Of a DNA stretch of 64,000 nt, positions 18,655-27,677 are shown piece after piece (the stretch's first letter is position 1; each line of letters starts with the position of its first letter). Source of the stretch: Legionellaceae bacterium (GTDB lineage: Bacteria; Pseudomonadota; Gammaproteobacteria; Legionellales; Legionellaceae); the NCBI GenBank assembly GCA_030696305.1, contig JAUYSP010000003.1, positions 1 to 64,000 on the forward strand, in the 5' to 3' direction. Under the pieces are notes generated by a model. It had not been told where the DNA came from. It ran no database searches and worked only from the letters and a program-made list of their open reading frames with translations. Made by a program: the position numbers and the translations under genes.

Positions 18655-19319
18655 TGTTGCAATCTAAAAATCGTATTGTATATACGGTTGCTGTTTTATT
18701 GGCTATCGTAGCGTGTGTTCTTGGTTTATATGTTGCTCAACAAATGCATCATACTAAACAACCGATTGATAAAAGTCTGTTTCACGGGACGTTGTTGGAT
18801 ACACCTCGCGAAGTCAAAGCGTTCGAGTTAACGGGCACAGATCATCAACCCTTTAATAATAACAGCCTGAATCATCAATGGACGATGCTTTTTTTTGGTT
18901 TTACTCATTGTGGGTCTATGTGTCCTACAACGATGGCCGAACTGGGCAAAACATATCGTTTGTTAGAACAAAAAGGTGCTCAGATTTTACCGCATGTAGT
19001 GATGATTTCACTTGATCCGGAACGAGATGACCTCGAGCGTTTAGATCATTATGTTCATGCATTTGATAAACATTTTTATGGTGCAAGAGGGGAAGATCAA
19101 TCGATTCATGCAATGACGCGTGACATGGGCATTGCATATGCTAAAATTACACGTAGTGGATCAAATGATTCATCCCAAGAAGACGATATCGAGCATACCG
19201 GAGCTGTCATGCTTTTTAATCCACAAGGACATTTGGTAGCATTTTTTACTAATCCTCATCATGCTGAGGATATTGCTAGCGACTTTTTGTTATTGATTAA
19301 AGGAAATACAACGACATGA
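18654..19319 (+). CDS. SCO1/SenC copper chaperone
   Basis: A 221-residue membrane-anchored thioredoxin-fold protein that delivers copper to the CuA site of cytochrome oxidase. After the N-terminal helix, [15 protein letters not shown] holds the CxxxC motif (C86, C90 with this start) and [11 protein letters not shown] provides the conserved distal His. SLDPERDD is also typical. The ATG at 18654 shares a base with the ctaB stop; a GTG one codon earlier is possible. RimK is coupled downstream. Confidence 0.93.
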   Translation: MLQSKNRIVYTVAVLLAIVACVLGLYVAQQMHHTKQPIDKSLFHGTLLDTPREVKAFELTGTDHQPFNNNSLNHQWTMLFFGFTHCGSMCPTTMAELGKTYRLLEQKGAQILPHVVMISLDPERDDLERLDHYVHAFDKHFYGARGEDQSIHAMTRDMGIAYAKITRSGSNDSSQEDDIEHTGAVMLFNPQGHLVAFFTNPHHAEDIASDFLLLIKGNTTT

Positions 19320-20224
19320 AAATAGCCATATTGGCGACTAATCCAAATTTATATTCTCATAAGCGACTGGTGGAAGCTGGGGTTCAAGCTGGTCACACTG
19401 TGAATATTATAAATCCATTGAATTGTTATATGAATGTGGCGGTATCCAGTCCAACAGTTCATTATCGCGGTGGCGAAGCATTAGAGCATTTTGATGCGGT
19501 TATTCCTCGCATTGGTGCTTCCAATACCTTTTATGGCACAGCGGTTTTACGTCATATGGAAGCGATGGGAATGTATGCATTGAACGAGTCGCTAGCTATT
19601 GCGCGCTCACGTGATAAATTTCGTTCATTGCAATTATTAGCACGTAAGGGCATCCCCATGCCTCTGACAGGCTTTGCTCAATCACCAGATAATACGGAAG
19701 ATTTGATTCGTATGGTAGGTGGTGCGCCATTAGTGATTAAATTATTAGAAGGCACGCAAGGGAAGGGTGTCATTCTGGCTGATAGTCATCAATCCGCTGT
19801 CAGTATTATTAATGCATTTAAAGAAATGAGTGCTAACATCCTTGTGCAAGAGTTTATTCAAGAATCTCGAGGTACTGATATTCGTTGTTTGGTGATCGGT
19901 GATAAGGTTGTTGCTGCGATTAAACGACAAGCCAAAGAAGGTGAATTTCGCGCAAACGTTCATCAAGGTGGCCAAGCGATGAAAGTAAAATTAACCTCAG
20001 AAGAACGACGGATTGCTGTCGCTTCAGCTAAAGCGATGGGTTTAAAAGTTGCTGGAGTTGATATTGTTCGCTCGAATCATGGTCCTCTCGTTTTGGAAAT
20101 TAATTCGTCACCTGGTCTAGAAGGTGTTGAGCGCGCGACTCAGATTAATATTGCGGGCAAAATCATCCAATATATTGATAAACATGCAAAACCAAGCTGC
20201 ATGAATAAACGGTTTCACGGTTGA
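19316..20224 (+). CDS. rimK: RimK-type ATP-grasp glutamate ligase
   Basis: A 302-residue ATP-grasp enzyme closely following E. coli RimK, which adds glutamates to the C-terminus of ribosomal protein S6. Visible motifs are [32 protein letters not shown] (ATP binding), [24 protein letters not shown] and [12 protein letters not shown] with metal ligands. The start overlaps the SCO1 stop by 4 nt. The archaeal F420 glutamate ligase CofF is also RimK-like, but this sequence matches RimK itself and sits outside the F420 operon. Confidence 0.9.
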   Translation: MKIAILATNPNLYSHKRLVEAGVQAGHTVNIINPLNCYMNVAVSSPTVHYRGGEALEHFDAVIPRIGASNTFYGTAVLRHMEAMGMYALNESLAIARSRDKFRSLQLLARKGIPMPLTGFAQSPDNTEDLIRMVGGAPLVIKLLEGTQGKGVILADSHQSAVSIINAFKEMSANILVQEFIQESRGTDIRCLVIGDKVVAAIKRQAKEGEFRANVHQGGQAMKVKLTSEERRIAVASAKAMGLKVAGVDIVRSNHGPLVLEINSSPGLEGVERATQINIAGKIIQYIDKHAKPSCMNKRFHG

Positions 20225-20241
20225 GTAAATAACTGGAGAAA

Positions 20242-21144
20242 ATGATAGCCATGTATTTGGATAAAATAAATAGTCTTTCTCCAGCAGCAATTCACATTAT
20301 TGCTGATAAAGGAACCGAATACCCTCAAACCAGCTCCTATAATACTGTTTTGACTCAAGGTACCTATTTGTGTCGACGTTGTGGCCTAGCCTTATTTCGT
20401 GCGCATAGTCAGTTTAGCGCGGGTTGTGGATGGCCTAGTTTTGATGACTCAATCGCTACACATGTTAAACAACTCCCCGATAGTGATGGATATCGCACTG
20501 AAATTCAATGCGGTCGATGTGATGCGCATTTAGGCCATGTATTTGTTGGCGAACAATTTACATCGAAAAACCTACGTCATTGTGTCAATGGTGTGGCAGT
20601 TGATTTTGTAACCGACGAAACCGTGTTAGATACTGAAGAAGCGATTGTAGCAGGGGGGTGCTTTTGGGGAGTAGATTACTATTTAAAGCAACTTCCAGGA
20701 GTCTTGGCAGTAGAGGCGGGCTATACGGGAGGCGATGTAAGTGAGCCCACTTATAACCAAGTATGTCAACACGATACGCGACATTTGGAGGCGGTTCGTG
20801 TGCTGTTCGATCCTAAGAAAACAAGCTATCATGCTGTTTTAAAACGATTTTTTGAAATCCATGATCCTACTCAACAAAACGGCCAAGGACCAGATATTGG
20901 TTCGCAGTACCGAAGCGCTGTGTTTTATTATAATCAAAAGCAACACGACGATGTTATGGATTTAATCCAACAATTAAAAAAGAATGGTTATGCTGTTGCA
21001 ACTGAGATTCGGGAAGTCCAAACGTTTTGGCCCGCAGAAGATTATCATCAAGATTATTATACAAAACACGCTAAAATTCCTTATTGCCACCAGCCTATAG
21101 CGCGTTTTGATATCGATAACAGTCATATATCCCCTTTGAGTTAA
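20242..21144 (+). CDS. msrBA: Bifunctional methionine sulfoxide reductase MsrB-MsrA fusion
   Basis: The N-terminal half is MsrB: zinc pairs C44/C47 and C90/C93 (CGRCDAHLGHVF) and the catalytic C114 in LRHCVNGVAVDF. The C-terminal half is MsrA with catalytic C140 in GGCFWG, then VEAGYTGG, FFEIHDPTQ and YHQDYY. Together they repair both R- and S-methionine sulfoxide. No signal peptide is evident, so it should be cytoplasmic. Two ATGs (20242 and 20251) follow GGAG; which is used is uncertain. It follows rimK by 17 bp. Confidence 0.95.
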   Translation: MIAMYLDKINSLSPAAIHIIADKGTEYPQTSSYNTVLTQGTYLCRRCGLALFRAHSQFSAGCGWPSFDDSIATHVKQLPDSDGYRTEIQCGRCDAHLGHVFVGEQFTSKNLRHCVNGVAVDFVTDETVLDTEEAIVAGGCFWGVDYYLKQLPGVLAVEAGYTGGDVSEPTYNQVCQHDTRHLEAVRVLFDPKKTSYHAVLKRFFEIHDPTQQNGQGPDIGSQYRSAVFYYNQKQHDDVMDLIQQLKKNGYAVATEIREVQTFWPAEDYHQDYYTKHAKIPYCHQPIARFDIDNSHISPLS

Positions 21145-21181
21145 CAAGCACGCACGTAATAAAAGCTATTTAGGAGCTAAA

Positions 21182-21844
21182 ATGAAAACATTAACTAAAG
21201 CAATGCAAGATGCCATTACACCTTCAATAGCATTAGATCTATTGCAAAAAGGCAATCAACGCTTTGTAGACAATCTAAAAATAAACCGTAATTTATTGCA
21301 ACAAGCTAATGAAACATCCGACGGACAACATCCATTTGCTGTGATTTTAAGCTGTATTGACTCTAGAACGTCTGTTGAATTGATTTTTGACCAAGGTTTG
21401 GGGGATGTGTTTAGTGTTCGAATTGCTGGCACTATTATTAATGAAGATATTCTTGGAAGTCTTGAATTTGGCTGTAAAGTAGCTGGGGCAAAAATTATAG
21501 TAGTTTTAGGCCATACTAAATGTGGTGCGGTAAAGGGAGCATGCGATCACATAGAAATGGGTAACCTGACAACTTTACTAAGAAAAATAGAGCCTGCAGT
21601 TATTGCGGAAAAAACTGTTACTGAGAATCGAACTTCACTTAATGAACAATTTGTGGAGAAAGTGGCGGCTATTAATATAAGAAAAACAGTGAACGCAGTC
21701 ATGGAAGGTAGTCCTATTTTAAGGGAAATGATTAATAATGGCACATGTGGGATTGTTGGGGGCAATCATGATATTTCAACAGGTGAAGTATCTTTTTATG
21801 ATGATACCCTGCTAGGTTTTTTTAAGGATAAATCGGATGTTTAG
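21182..21844 (+). CDS. Beta-class carbonic anhydrase
   Basis: A 220-residue enzyme that interconverts CO2 and bicarbonate. Zinc ligands C58, H111 and C114 are in place (SCIDSRT and GHTKCGAVKGA), with the D60-R62 dyad. No signal peptide, so cytoplasmic. TAGGAG about 6 nt before the ATG fixes the start. It may supply bicarbonate to carboxylases; this is inference. Confidence 0.93.
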   Translation: MKTLTKAMQDAITPSIALDLLQKGNQRFVDNLKINRNLLQQANETSDGQHPFAVILSCIDSRTSVELIFDQGLGDVFSVRIAGTIINEDILGSLEFGCKVAGAKIIVVLGHTKCGAVKGACDHIEMGNLTTLLRKIEPAVIAEKTVTENRTSLNEQFVEKVAAINIRKTVNAVMEGSPILREMINNGTCGIVGGNHDISTGEVSFYDDTLLGFFKDKSDV

Positions 21845-21894
21845 CACGCTCTGAAAACAGAAGCAAACACAGATCTAAATTTTATAGGGTAAAA

Positions 21895-21990
21895 CTGGTG
21901 GTATGGACCCTTGCACATTATGACAAGCTTCATAATGTGCAAGAATGAAATTGTTACGTTCATTCAACCAAAGTGGTGGGATCCATACCA
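21895..21990. other. Strongly folded intergenic element with nested stems
   Basis: An outer inverted repeat (about TGGTATGGA at 21898-21908 and TCCATACCA at 21982-21990) encloses a perfect 13-bp stem with an 8-nt loop (21910-21943) and a second 7-bp stem (GAATGAA/TTCATTC, 21943-21967). The layout is like a three-way junction. It could be a small palindromic mobile element or a structured RNA. No coding potential is seen. Confidence 0.6.
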
Positions 21991-22005
21991 TTAGTCCTGG
22001 GGTGG

Positions 22006-22242
22006 TTAGTGTTTGCTCTTATCCTCACCTAATAACCAGCTAACATTTACTTCCAACTCTTGAGATAACAATTTTAACAGATCATCATCTGGCCGAATGT
22101 TGCCATTTAATATGCCCTCGGATTTAAATCGAGGCGTTTTAAATGTTTTTGAAAACGTTTCGACGCGTTCATTAAAATGCTCTGGCATGCCAATCGCATT
22201 TAATTCATTATTTAATCGTTCTGAAAATGTTCGGTTAGTCAT
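22006..22242 (-). CDS. Small lambda-repressor-like HTH protein
   Basis: This 78-residue protein contains a helix-turn-helix-like segment (FKSEGILNGNIRPDDDLLKLLSQELEVNVSWLLGE), given here as an outline, ending in the SWLLGE signature of CI/XRE-type DNA-binding domains. The ATG at 22242 is chosen because GGGAGA lies 8 nt upstream; a longer frame to 22305 lacks a ribosome-binding site. It is a stand-alone gene between the folded element and hemH. Target unknown. Confidence 0.7.
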   Translation of the reverse strand: MTNRTFSERLNNELNAIGMPEHFNERVETFSKTFKTPRFKSEGILNGNIRPDDDLLKLLSQELEVNVSWLLGEDKSKH

Positions 22243-22317
22243 GATAGTCTCTCCCAAAAGCATATGCCTCTGAGTTTTATATAGCACAAAAAACACAAGT
22301 TGCAAATTTTAAGGTCT

Positions 22318-23313
22318 TTATTTTGTAATGATCCGAATAATAGCATCTACCCATCGATCATTATCATTTAGAGCTGGAATCAGAGTCAGCTTTTCTCCAC
22401 CAAGTTTCTGCCATGCTATACCCGCACGCATCCCAATTTCTTCGAGGGTTTCTAAACAATCAGTAACAAAAGAAGGACATGCAACAGCTAGTCGTTTGAT
22501 GCCTTGCTGTGCCAATTGGGGTAATAAAGTATCGATGTAAGGAGTTATCCATGGTGTTCTACCTAATCTAGATTGAAATCCTGTACTAAAGCGATTAGGT
22601 GTTAATTGCAACTGTTCAGCAATTAGATGAGAAGTTTGAAAGCATTGTGCTCGGTAACAGGCTAGATTGGTATTAGACTGTGACGGGGCCGGACACGCGT
22701 TGGTACAGACGGTTTCGCAGCCTGATTGCTGAATATGCCGCTCCGGTAATCCATGATAACTGAATAATAGGTGATCGTGATCTGCCAAAAAAGGTCTAAT
22801 TAGTTCTACTTCTGCTTCAATAAAAGCCGGGTGTTGGTAAAAGTCACGTAGGATATGTAAAGAAGGAAAAATGCGTTCAGATTTTATGGTGTGTAAAACA
22901 TGTTCAATAGAAGAGCCAGTGGCGGCAGACGAATATTGCGGATAAAGCGGTAATACAGTGATTTCTTCGCAGGATTTCAACTGGTTTAAAGCGTTCAGCA
23001 AATTAGGCTCTCCGTAACGCATACTGAGGGCAACCGTATATTTTTCGCCAAGCTGATTTTGTAACTTTGTGCGTAATAGTTCGCTGAGATAGCGTAATGG
23101 CGACCCATTTTTTGTCCAAATTGCTTGATAAGCATGTGTTGTTTTTCCAGTGCGAAAGGGCAGTATAACGCCATATAATAAAAGGTAGCGCAGGGCAGCT
23201 GGTAGTTCAATGACGCGTTTATCTGCTAGAAATTCACGCAGATAGCGTCTGACGGAAGTAGAGTCAGGATTACTTGGCGTTCCTAAATTGATTAGTAGCA
23301 AACCTTTTTTCAT
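22318..23313 (-). CDS. hemH: Ferrochelatase (HemH)
   Basis: HemH inserts Fe2+ into protoporphyrin IX, the last step of heme B synthesis. The 331-residue protein begins KGLLLINLGTPSNPDSTSVRRYLREFL and has the catalytic His in FSYHGLPERHI. QSRLGRTPWITPY and a later CPSFVTDCLETLEEIG also match the family. A cysteine-rich stretch (CETVCTNACP, then CYRAQC) follows the signature. It supplies heme to the oxidase pathway encoded nearby. Confidence 0.95.
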   Translation of the reverse strand: MKKGLLLINLGTPSNPDSTSVRRYLREFLADKRVIELPAALRYLLLYGVILPFRTGKTTHAYQAIWTKNGSPLRYLSELLRTKLQNQLGEKYTVALSMRYGEPNLLNALNQLKSCEEITVLPLYPQYSSAATGSSIEHVLHTIKSERIFPSLHILRDFYQHPAFIEAEVELIRPFLADHDHLLFSYHGLPERHIQQSGCETVCTNACPAPSQSNTNLACYRAQCFQTSHLIAEQLQLTPNRFSTGFQSRLGRTPWITPYIDTLLPQLAQQGIKRLAVACPSFVTDCLETLEEIGMRAGIAWQKLGGEKLTLIPALNDNDRWVDAIIRIITK

Positions 23314-23366
23314 GGATGTAATCCTTTGATTTTATTATATTTTATCTGGCGTTAATCTTTGGTTAG

Positions 23367-23435
23367 TAGGGTCTATTGACAATTCATTCCCACAAAGCCG
23401 CGGTACGTTGAAATATGAATTGTCAACAGACCCTA
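23367..23435. repeat. 69-bp MITE-like inverted-repeat element
   Basis: TAGGGTCTATTGACAATTCA at the left and the complementary TGAATTGTCAACAGACCCTA at the right form about 20-bp terminal inverted repeats with two mismatches around a 29-bp centre. TA at both ends could be a duplicated TA target, as left by IS630/mariner-type transposases. It lies between hemH and hutI. Confidence 0.7.
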
Positions 23436-23450
23436 GAAAATTTAAATCGT

Positions 23451-24650
23451 TTATCCAACTAATTTTCCCGATTTTATAATCTGTTGGCAATAATTGATAG
23501 AAGGATTATAAACAATATCATTGATATTATCAGTGGACCAAAGGACCAAATCGGCTTTTTTTCCAATGGTAATACTGCCTAATTCGTGATGTAGATTCAA
23601 TGCCTGTGCCGCGTGGATTGTTACTGCCAGCCAAGCCTCTTCAATGCTTAATCCGAATAAAACACAAGCCATGTTCATCATCAAGGGTAATGTCAAAAAG
23701 GGAGACGAGCCTGGGTTGGCATCTGTTGCAATAGCAATCGGAATCTGATGTTTTCTTAATGCATCAACAGGAGGCTTTTGTGTTTCTTTTAAAAAATAAA
23801 ATGCGCCGGGGAGTAAAACAGCGACTGTTTTTCCATTTCGCAACTTATCGCAATCCTCAGGCGCTAGGCATTCTAAATGATCTACTGACGTTGCTTCAAA
23901 GCGAGCAGCAAGTAATGCACTTTTTTGATCTGTTAATTGTTCAGCATGTAATTTTAATAAAAAGCCATACTGTGTTGCCGCCTTAAATAAACGTTCGACT
24001 TGTGATGGACTAAATGCAATTTTTTCACAAAATGCATCAACAAAGGTGGCTAATTTTTCTTTAGCAATACATGGCATGACCGTTGAAATAATATAGTCTA
24101 TATAGGCTTCTTTATCGTGTTTATATTCAGGAGGCGTGGTATGTGCACCTAAAAATGTGGTTACTACGGTCATTGGTAAAATGGATTCGAGTGATTGAGC
24201 AACTTTTAACAGTTTGATTTCTGTTTCTAGGTCTAATCCATAACCTGATTTAATTTCTACGGTTGTTGTACCATGCGCTAGCATAATACTTGCTCGTTGC
24301 GTGGCTGTTTCTGTTAATTCTTCGGTACTTGCTTGTCGTGTAGCGCTTACAGTAGAAAGAATACCGCCCCCTTGATTAGCAATGTCTGCATACGTTGCAC
24401 CATTCAAGCGCATTGCAAACTCATCTGCACGGTTACCACCATAGACTAGATGCGTGTGACAATCGATTAAACCAGGAGTTAGTAATTTTCCGCACGCATC
24501 GATTATGTTGCGTGTATCATTGGATAGATCTTCTTGAGTCAGCTGAGTAATCAAGCCATCTTGAATGCCAAGAGATGCATTATGTAATAAAGTATGTTGT
24601 TTATCACACGTGGCAATGGTTGCATTTTTTATTATTAAATCGTATGTCAT
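23451..24650 (-). CDS. hutI: Imidazolonepropionase (HutI)
   Basis: HutI opens the ring of 4-imidazolone-5-propionate to N-formimidoyl-L-glutamate in histidine degradation. The 399-residue amidohydrolase has the metal-binding HxH at H65/H67 (LIDCHTHLVYGG), GGGILSTVSATR, VEIKSGYGLD, LHAEQLTD and the late Asp in ATDANPGSSP. Its start overlaps the hutH end by 4 nt, so hutH-hutI form an operon. Confidence 0.95.
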   Translation of the reverse strand: MTYDLIIKNATIATCDKQHTLLHNASLGIQDGLITQLTQEDLSNDTRNIIDACGKLLTPGLIDCHTHLVYGGNRADEFAMRLNGATYADIANQGGGILSTVSATRQASTEELTETATQRASIMLAHGTTTVEIKSGYGLDLETEIKLLKVAQSLESILPMTVVTTFLGAHTTPPEYKHDKEAYIDYIISTVMPCIAKEKLATFVDAFCEKIAFSPSQVERLFKAATQYGFLLKLHAEQLTDQKSALLAARFEATSVDHLECLAPEDCDKLRNGKTVAVLLPGAFYFLKETQKPPVDALRKHQIPIAIATDANPGSSPFLTLPLMMNMACVLFGLSIEEAWLAVTIHAAQALNLHHELGSITIGKKADLVLWSTDNINDIVYNPSINYCQQIIKSGKLVG

Positions 24651-26179
24651 ATCGGTTCACTTTGATGAAAAAATTCATGTTGTAACGCGCCGTAATAACT
24701 ATATTCAGAAATGATACTTTTGGCCTGATTAATATCTTGGCCTAAATAGCGATCATCCTCATAAAAAGGAATTTTGGCTCGTATCGCATCTACATAACAT
24801 TGGAGCGAACTAGATGTAGTCAATGGTGCTCTAAAATCGATGCCTTGATTGGCAGCTAATGTTTCGATAGCCAAGATGGTCAATACATTATCAGCAATTT
24901 TATTGAGCTTGACAGCTGCAAATGTTGCCATGCTGACATGATCTTCTTGGTTTGCCGATGTTGGAATGCTGTCTACTGAGGCTGGGTGAGCATAGGTTTT
25001 GTTTTCGCTAGCAATAGCGGCTGCAGTCACTTGTGCGAGCATAAAACCAGAGTTAAGGCCTGAGTGATTAACTAAAAAAGGAGGGAGTTTACTCAAATTA
25101 CTATCAATAAGTAGCGCAATCCGTCGCTCCGAAATGGAACCAATTTCAGACCCAACAATACCAATAAAATCAGCGCTAAAGGCGGTAATTTCAGCGTGAA
25201 AATTGCCACCGGAAATAATTTGATTTGTCTCAAGGCAAATCAACGGGTTATCTGATACTGCGTTTGCTTCATTCATCAGATGCGTTTGACTGTCATTGAG
25301 GTAAGTCCATATGGCTCCCATAACTTGCGGCTGGCAGCGTAAAGAATAGGGATCTTGAATGCGTTCACATGTTGAATGGCTATTTAAAATTTGGCTTCCT
25401 TGCAACAAGCGTTCCATCATACTAGAAAATAATAGCTGTCCTCGGTTATTTTTTGTTCGAGCAATTAGCGTGCTAAACGGTTTGATGCTGCCGGCTGCCG
25501 CATCCAGGCTTAATGCACCGGAAATGCTAGCTATTGCAAAGTTACGTTGCGTATTTAAAAGTCCCATAATCGCTATAGCTGTTGAGACTTGAGTCCCATT
25601 TAGCAAAGCTAATCCTTCTTTTTCGGCTAATTCGATCGGTTTTAAATTGGCTTTGGCTAAAGCCTCTTGTGCGGGTATTTTTTTCTCATTGAAAAAGACA
25701 TCGCCTTCACCAATCAAGGCTAATGATAAATGGGCTAAAGGAGCAAGATCGCCTGAAGCTCCAACTGAACCTTGTTCAGGAATAATTGGATAAATATTGG
25801 CGTTATATATGGCAATGAGTTGATCTATTAGTGAGCTTGATACACCGGAGTAGCCTCTGGCTAAGCTATTTATTTTTAATAACAGAATTAATTTGACTGT
25901 GTTATTGTCTAAACAAGCGCCTACCCCTGTTGCATGAGATAAGACAATGCGTCGCTGTAATGTTTTAAGATCAGCTTTCGGAATTTTGATATTAGCTAAT
26001 AAACCAAAACCTGTATTAATCCCATAAACTGATTGATCCTTATTTAGAATGTCTTGAACAATTTGACGGGACTTTTCAATGTTAACATAAGCGTGCTCAG
26101 TAAGCTTGATTGTTTTTTTTTCACTTAAGAGAGTGAATATATCACGAATAGATAATTGACCAGGAACTAATTCAAACAT
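24647..26179 (-). CDS. hutH: Histidine ammonia-lyase (HutH)
   Basis: HutH deaminates L-histidine to urocanate. The 510-residue protein has the Ala-Ser-Gly triad (141-143, in GSVGASGDLAPLAHLSL) that cyclises into the MIO prosthetic group, preceded by YGINTGFG with the conserved Tyr. It contains the family segments QDPYSLRCQPQVMGA and SDNPL. It is divergent from hutG across 63 bp, which must hold promoters for both directions. No urocanase gene is found beside it. Confidence 0.96.
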   Translation of the reverse strand: MFELVPGQLSIRDIFTLLSEKKTIKLTEHAYVNIEKSRQIVQDILNKDQSVYGINTGFGLLANIKIPKADLKTLQRRIVLSHATGVGACLDNNTVKLILLLKINSLARGYSGVSSSLIDQLIAIYNANIYPIIPEQGSVGASGDLAPLAHLSLALIGEGDVFFNEKKIPAQEALAKANLKPIELAEKEGLALLNGTQVSTAIAIMGLLNTQRNFAIASISGALSLDAAAGSIKPFSTLIARTKNNRGQLLFSSMMERLLQGSQILNSHSTCERIQDPYSLRCQPQVMGAIWTYLNDSQTHLMNEANAVSDNPLICLETNQIISGGNFHAEITAFSADFIGIVGSEIGSISERRIALLIDSNLSKLPPFLVNHSGLNSGFMLAQVTAAAIASENKTYAHPASVDSIPTSANQEDHVSMATFAAVKLNKIADNVLTILAIETLAANQGIDFRAPLTTSSSLQCYVDAIRAKIPFYEDDRYLGQDINQAKSIISEYSYYGALQHEFFHQSEPI

Positions 26180-26242
26180 AGTATTTTCGGGCTAGGATAG
26201 GTAATATTAAGGTTAAAATACGCTGATTTATGGGATATTTCA

Positions 26243-27208
26243 ATGCAAAAATCAAGTTCATACTATTCTCCGTTAAAAGATAAAACAATCTGGTCGGGGC
26301 GGCATGATGCTTTGGATAATGATTATTTATATCAAACGATTCAATGGCTCGATTTAGACAATGCTGTTGGTGTTGATAAGCATGATGCTGGGTATGTTTT
26401 ATTGGGTTTTGAATGTGATGAAGGTGTATGCCGTAATCAGGGAAATGCTGGAGCAAAAGAAGGGCCTATGGCCTTTAGACAAGTGGCTGGTAAGTTGTCA
26501 ATACATCATCCGTTTAAGTTATATGACGCTGGGAACGTAATTTGCTTGGATCATCATTTGGAAGCAGCGCAAGATGAACTTAAAAAAAGAGTAAGCACCA
26601 TTTTATCGCTAGGTCAGAAACCGATTGTCATTGGTGGGGGCCATGAGACTGCGTGGGGACATTTTCAGGGGGTTGCTACCCATTATCAAGATGATATTGC
26701 TATTTTAAATTTTGATGCACACTTTGATCTGAGACCGTTAATTAATAATCAATTAGGCAGTTCAGGTACACCCTTTAGACAGATTAACGAGGATTTGAAA
26801 TCAAGAAATAAACCTTTTTATTATTATTGCGCGGGCATTCAGCCTTATGCTAATACCAAACGATTATTCGATTACGCTCATGAGAATAAAGTAACCTATT
26901 TGCTTGCTGAACAAATTCAAGCGAATCCATACGATTTAAGCTGGATTGAGCATATTATTTCTAATCATCAGCGTATTTATGTGTCTGTGTGTTTAGATGT
27001 ATTTAGTGCGGCATTGGCGCCTGGAGTAAGTGCGCCACAAGCGTTGGGTATAGATCCCACGTTTGTCATAGAGGCATTAAAGTTATTACGTCAAAGTCAG
27101 CACGTTGTTAGTTTAGATATTGTTGAATTATCGCCAAAATACGATATTCAGCAAAATACGGCAAAGTTAGCTGCGGCATTATTCATGACTTATTGTATGC
27201 CAAAATAG
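26243..27208 (+). CDS. hutG: Formimidoylglutamase (HutG), arginase family
   Basis: A 321-residue ureohydrolase expected to split N-formimidoyl-glutamate into glutamate and formamide. Metal ligands are visible: H in VIGGGHETAWGHF, the DxHxD in NFDAHFDLR, and CLDVFSAALAPGVSAPQALG in place of the usual DxD region (one Asp kept with D in the following strands). Together with divergent hutH-hutI it forms a hut locus lacking hutU. Confidence 0.9.
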   Translation: MQKSSSYYSPLKDKTIWSGRHDALDNDYLYQTIQWLDLDNAVGVDKHDAGYVLLGFECDEGVCRNQGNAGAKEGPMAFRQVAGKLSIHHPFKLYDAGNVICLDHHLEAAQDELKKRVSTILSLGQKPIVIGGGHETAWGHFQGVATHYQDDIAILNFDAHFDLRPLINNQLGSSGTPFRQINEDLKSRNKPFYYYCAGIQPYANTKRLFDYAHENKVTYLLAEQIQANPYDLSWIEHIISNHQRIYVSVCLDVFSAALAPGVSAPQALGIDPTFVIEALKLLRQSQHVVSLDIVELSPKYDIQQNTAKLAAALFMTYCMPK

Positions 27209-27341
27209 CACAGAGCTAAATTAGACGTGGTGAAGCGCGCTCAAGATACGCGAATTTAGCCCACGATAATGTGCATTACTGTCCACATACAAGGACACAA
27301 ATTGTATTTAACCAACACTTAGATAAGCACGACCTAGATGA

Positions 27342-27578
27342 TTAGGCTGTAGCCTCTTCTTCTATCTCTTCTTTCAAGAGAACCGTGACATTAATAGCAT
27401 GTAATCCGCGGTCACCTTTTTGTAAATCAAAGCTAACCGTTTGACCTGCTATGAGCGTCTTATAACCCGTTCCATTCACCGCAGAAAAATGTACAAAAAT
27501 ATCTTCTCCACCACTTTCCTGAGTTATAAATCCCCAACCTTTTGTGTTGTTAAACCATTTCACTTCACCGGTAGCCAT
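27342..27578 (-). CDS. Cold shock domain protein (CspA family)
   Basis: A 78-residue single OB-fold nucleic-acid-binding protein. It starts MATGEVKWFNNTKGWGFI, with RNP1 in KGWGFI and RNP2 in DIFVHFSAV. An acidic tail (EEIEEEATA) extends beyond the usual 70 residues. AGGGAG precedes the start. It likely acts as an RNA chaperone; cold induction cannot be judged. Confidence 0.95.
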   Translation of the reverse strand: MATGEVKWFNNTKGWGFITQESGGEDIFVHFSAVNGTGYKTLIAGQTVSFDLQKGDRGLHAINVTVLLKEEIEEEATA

Positions 27579-27677
27579 ATTATCTCCCTATATTGTATGA
27601 TACGAAGTTTCACTACTTCTTATAACAACATAACCGAAGATCGGTTTAATGCTCAATAGTTTTTTATAAAAAAAACG

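Noticed and set aside
19316..20224. RimK-like gene as a CofF-type F420 glutamate ligase
   Set aside because: Its sequence follows E. coli RimK throughout and it belongs to the oxidase/rimK operon, not the F420 operon.
26172..26456. 94-residue reading frame on the minus strand over the hutG 5' end
   Set aside because: It is antisense to the clearly conserved hutG coding sequence and begins inside it; no ribosome-binding site or family match.
27215..27260. GCTAAATT/AATTTAGC inverted repeat after hutG as terminator
   Set aside because: AT-rich 8-bp arms about 30 bp apart with no T-run; too weak to call.
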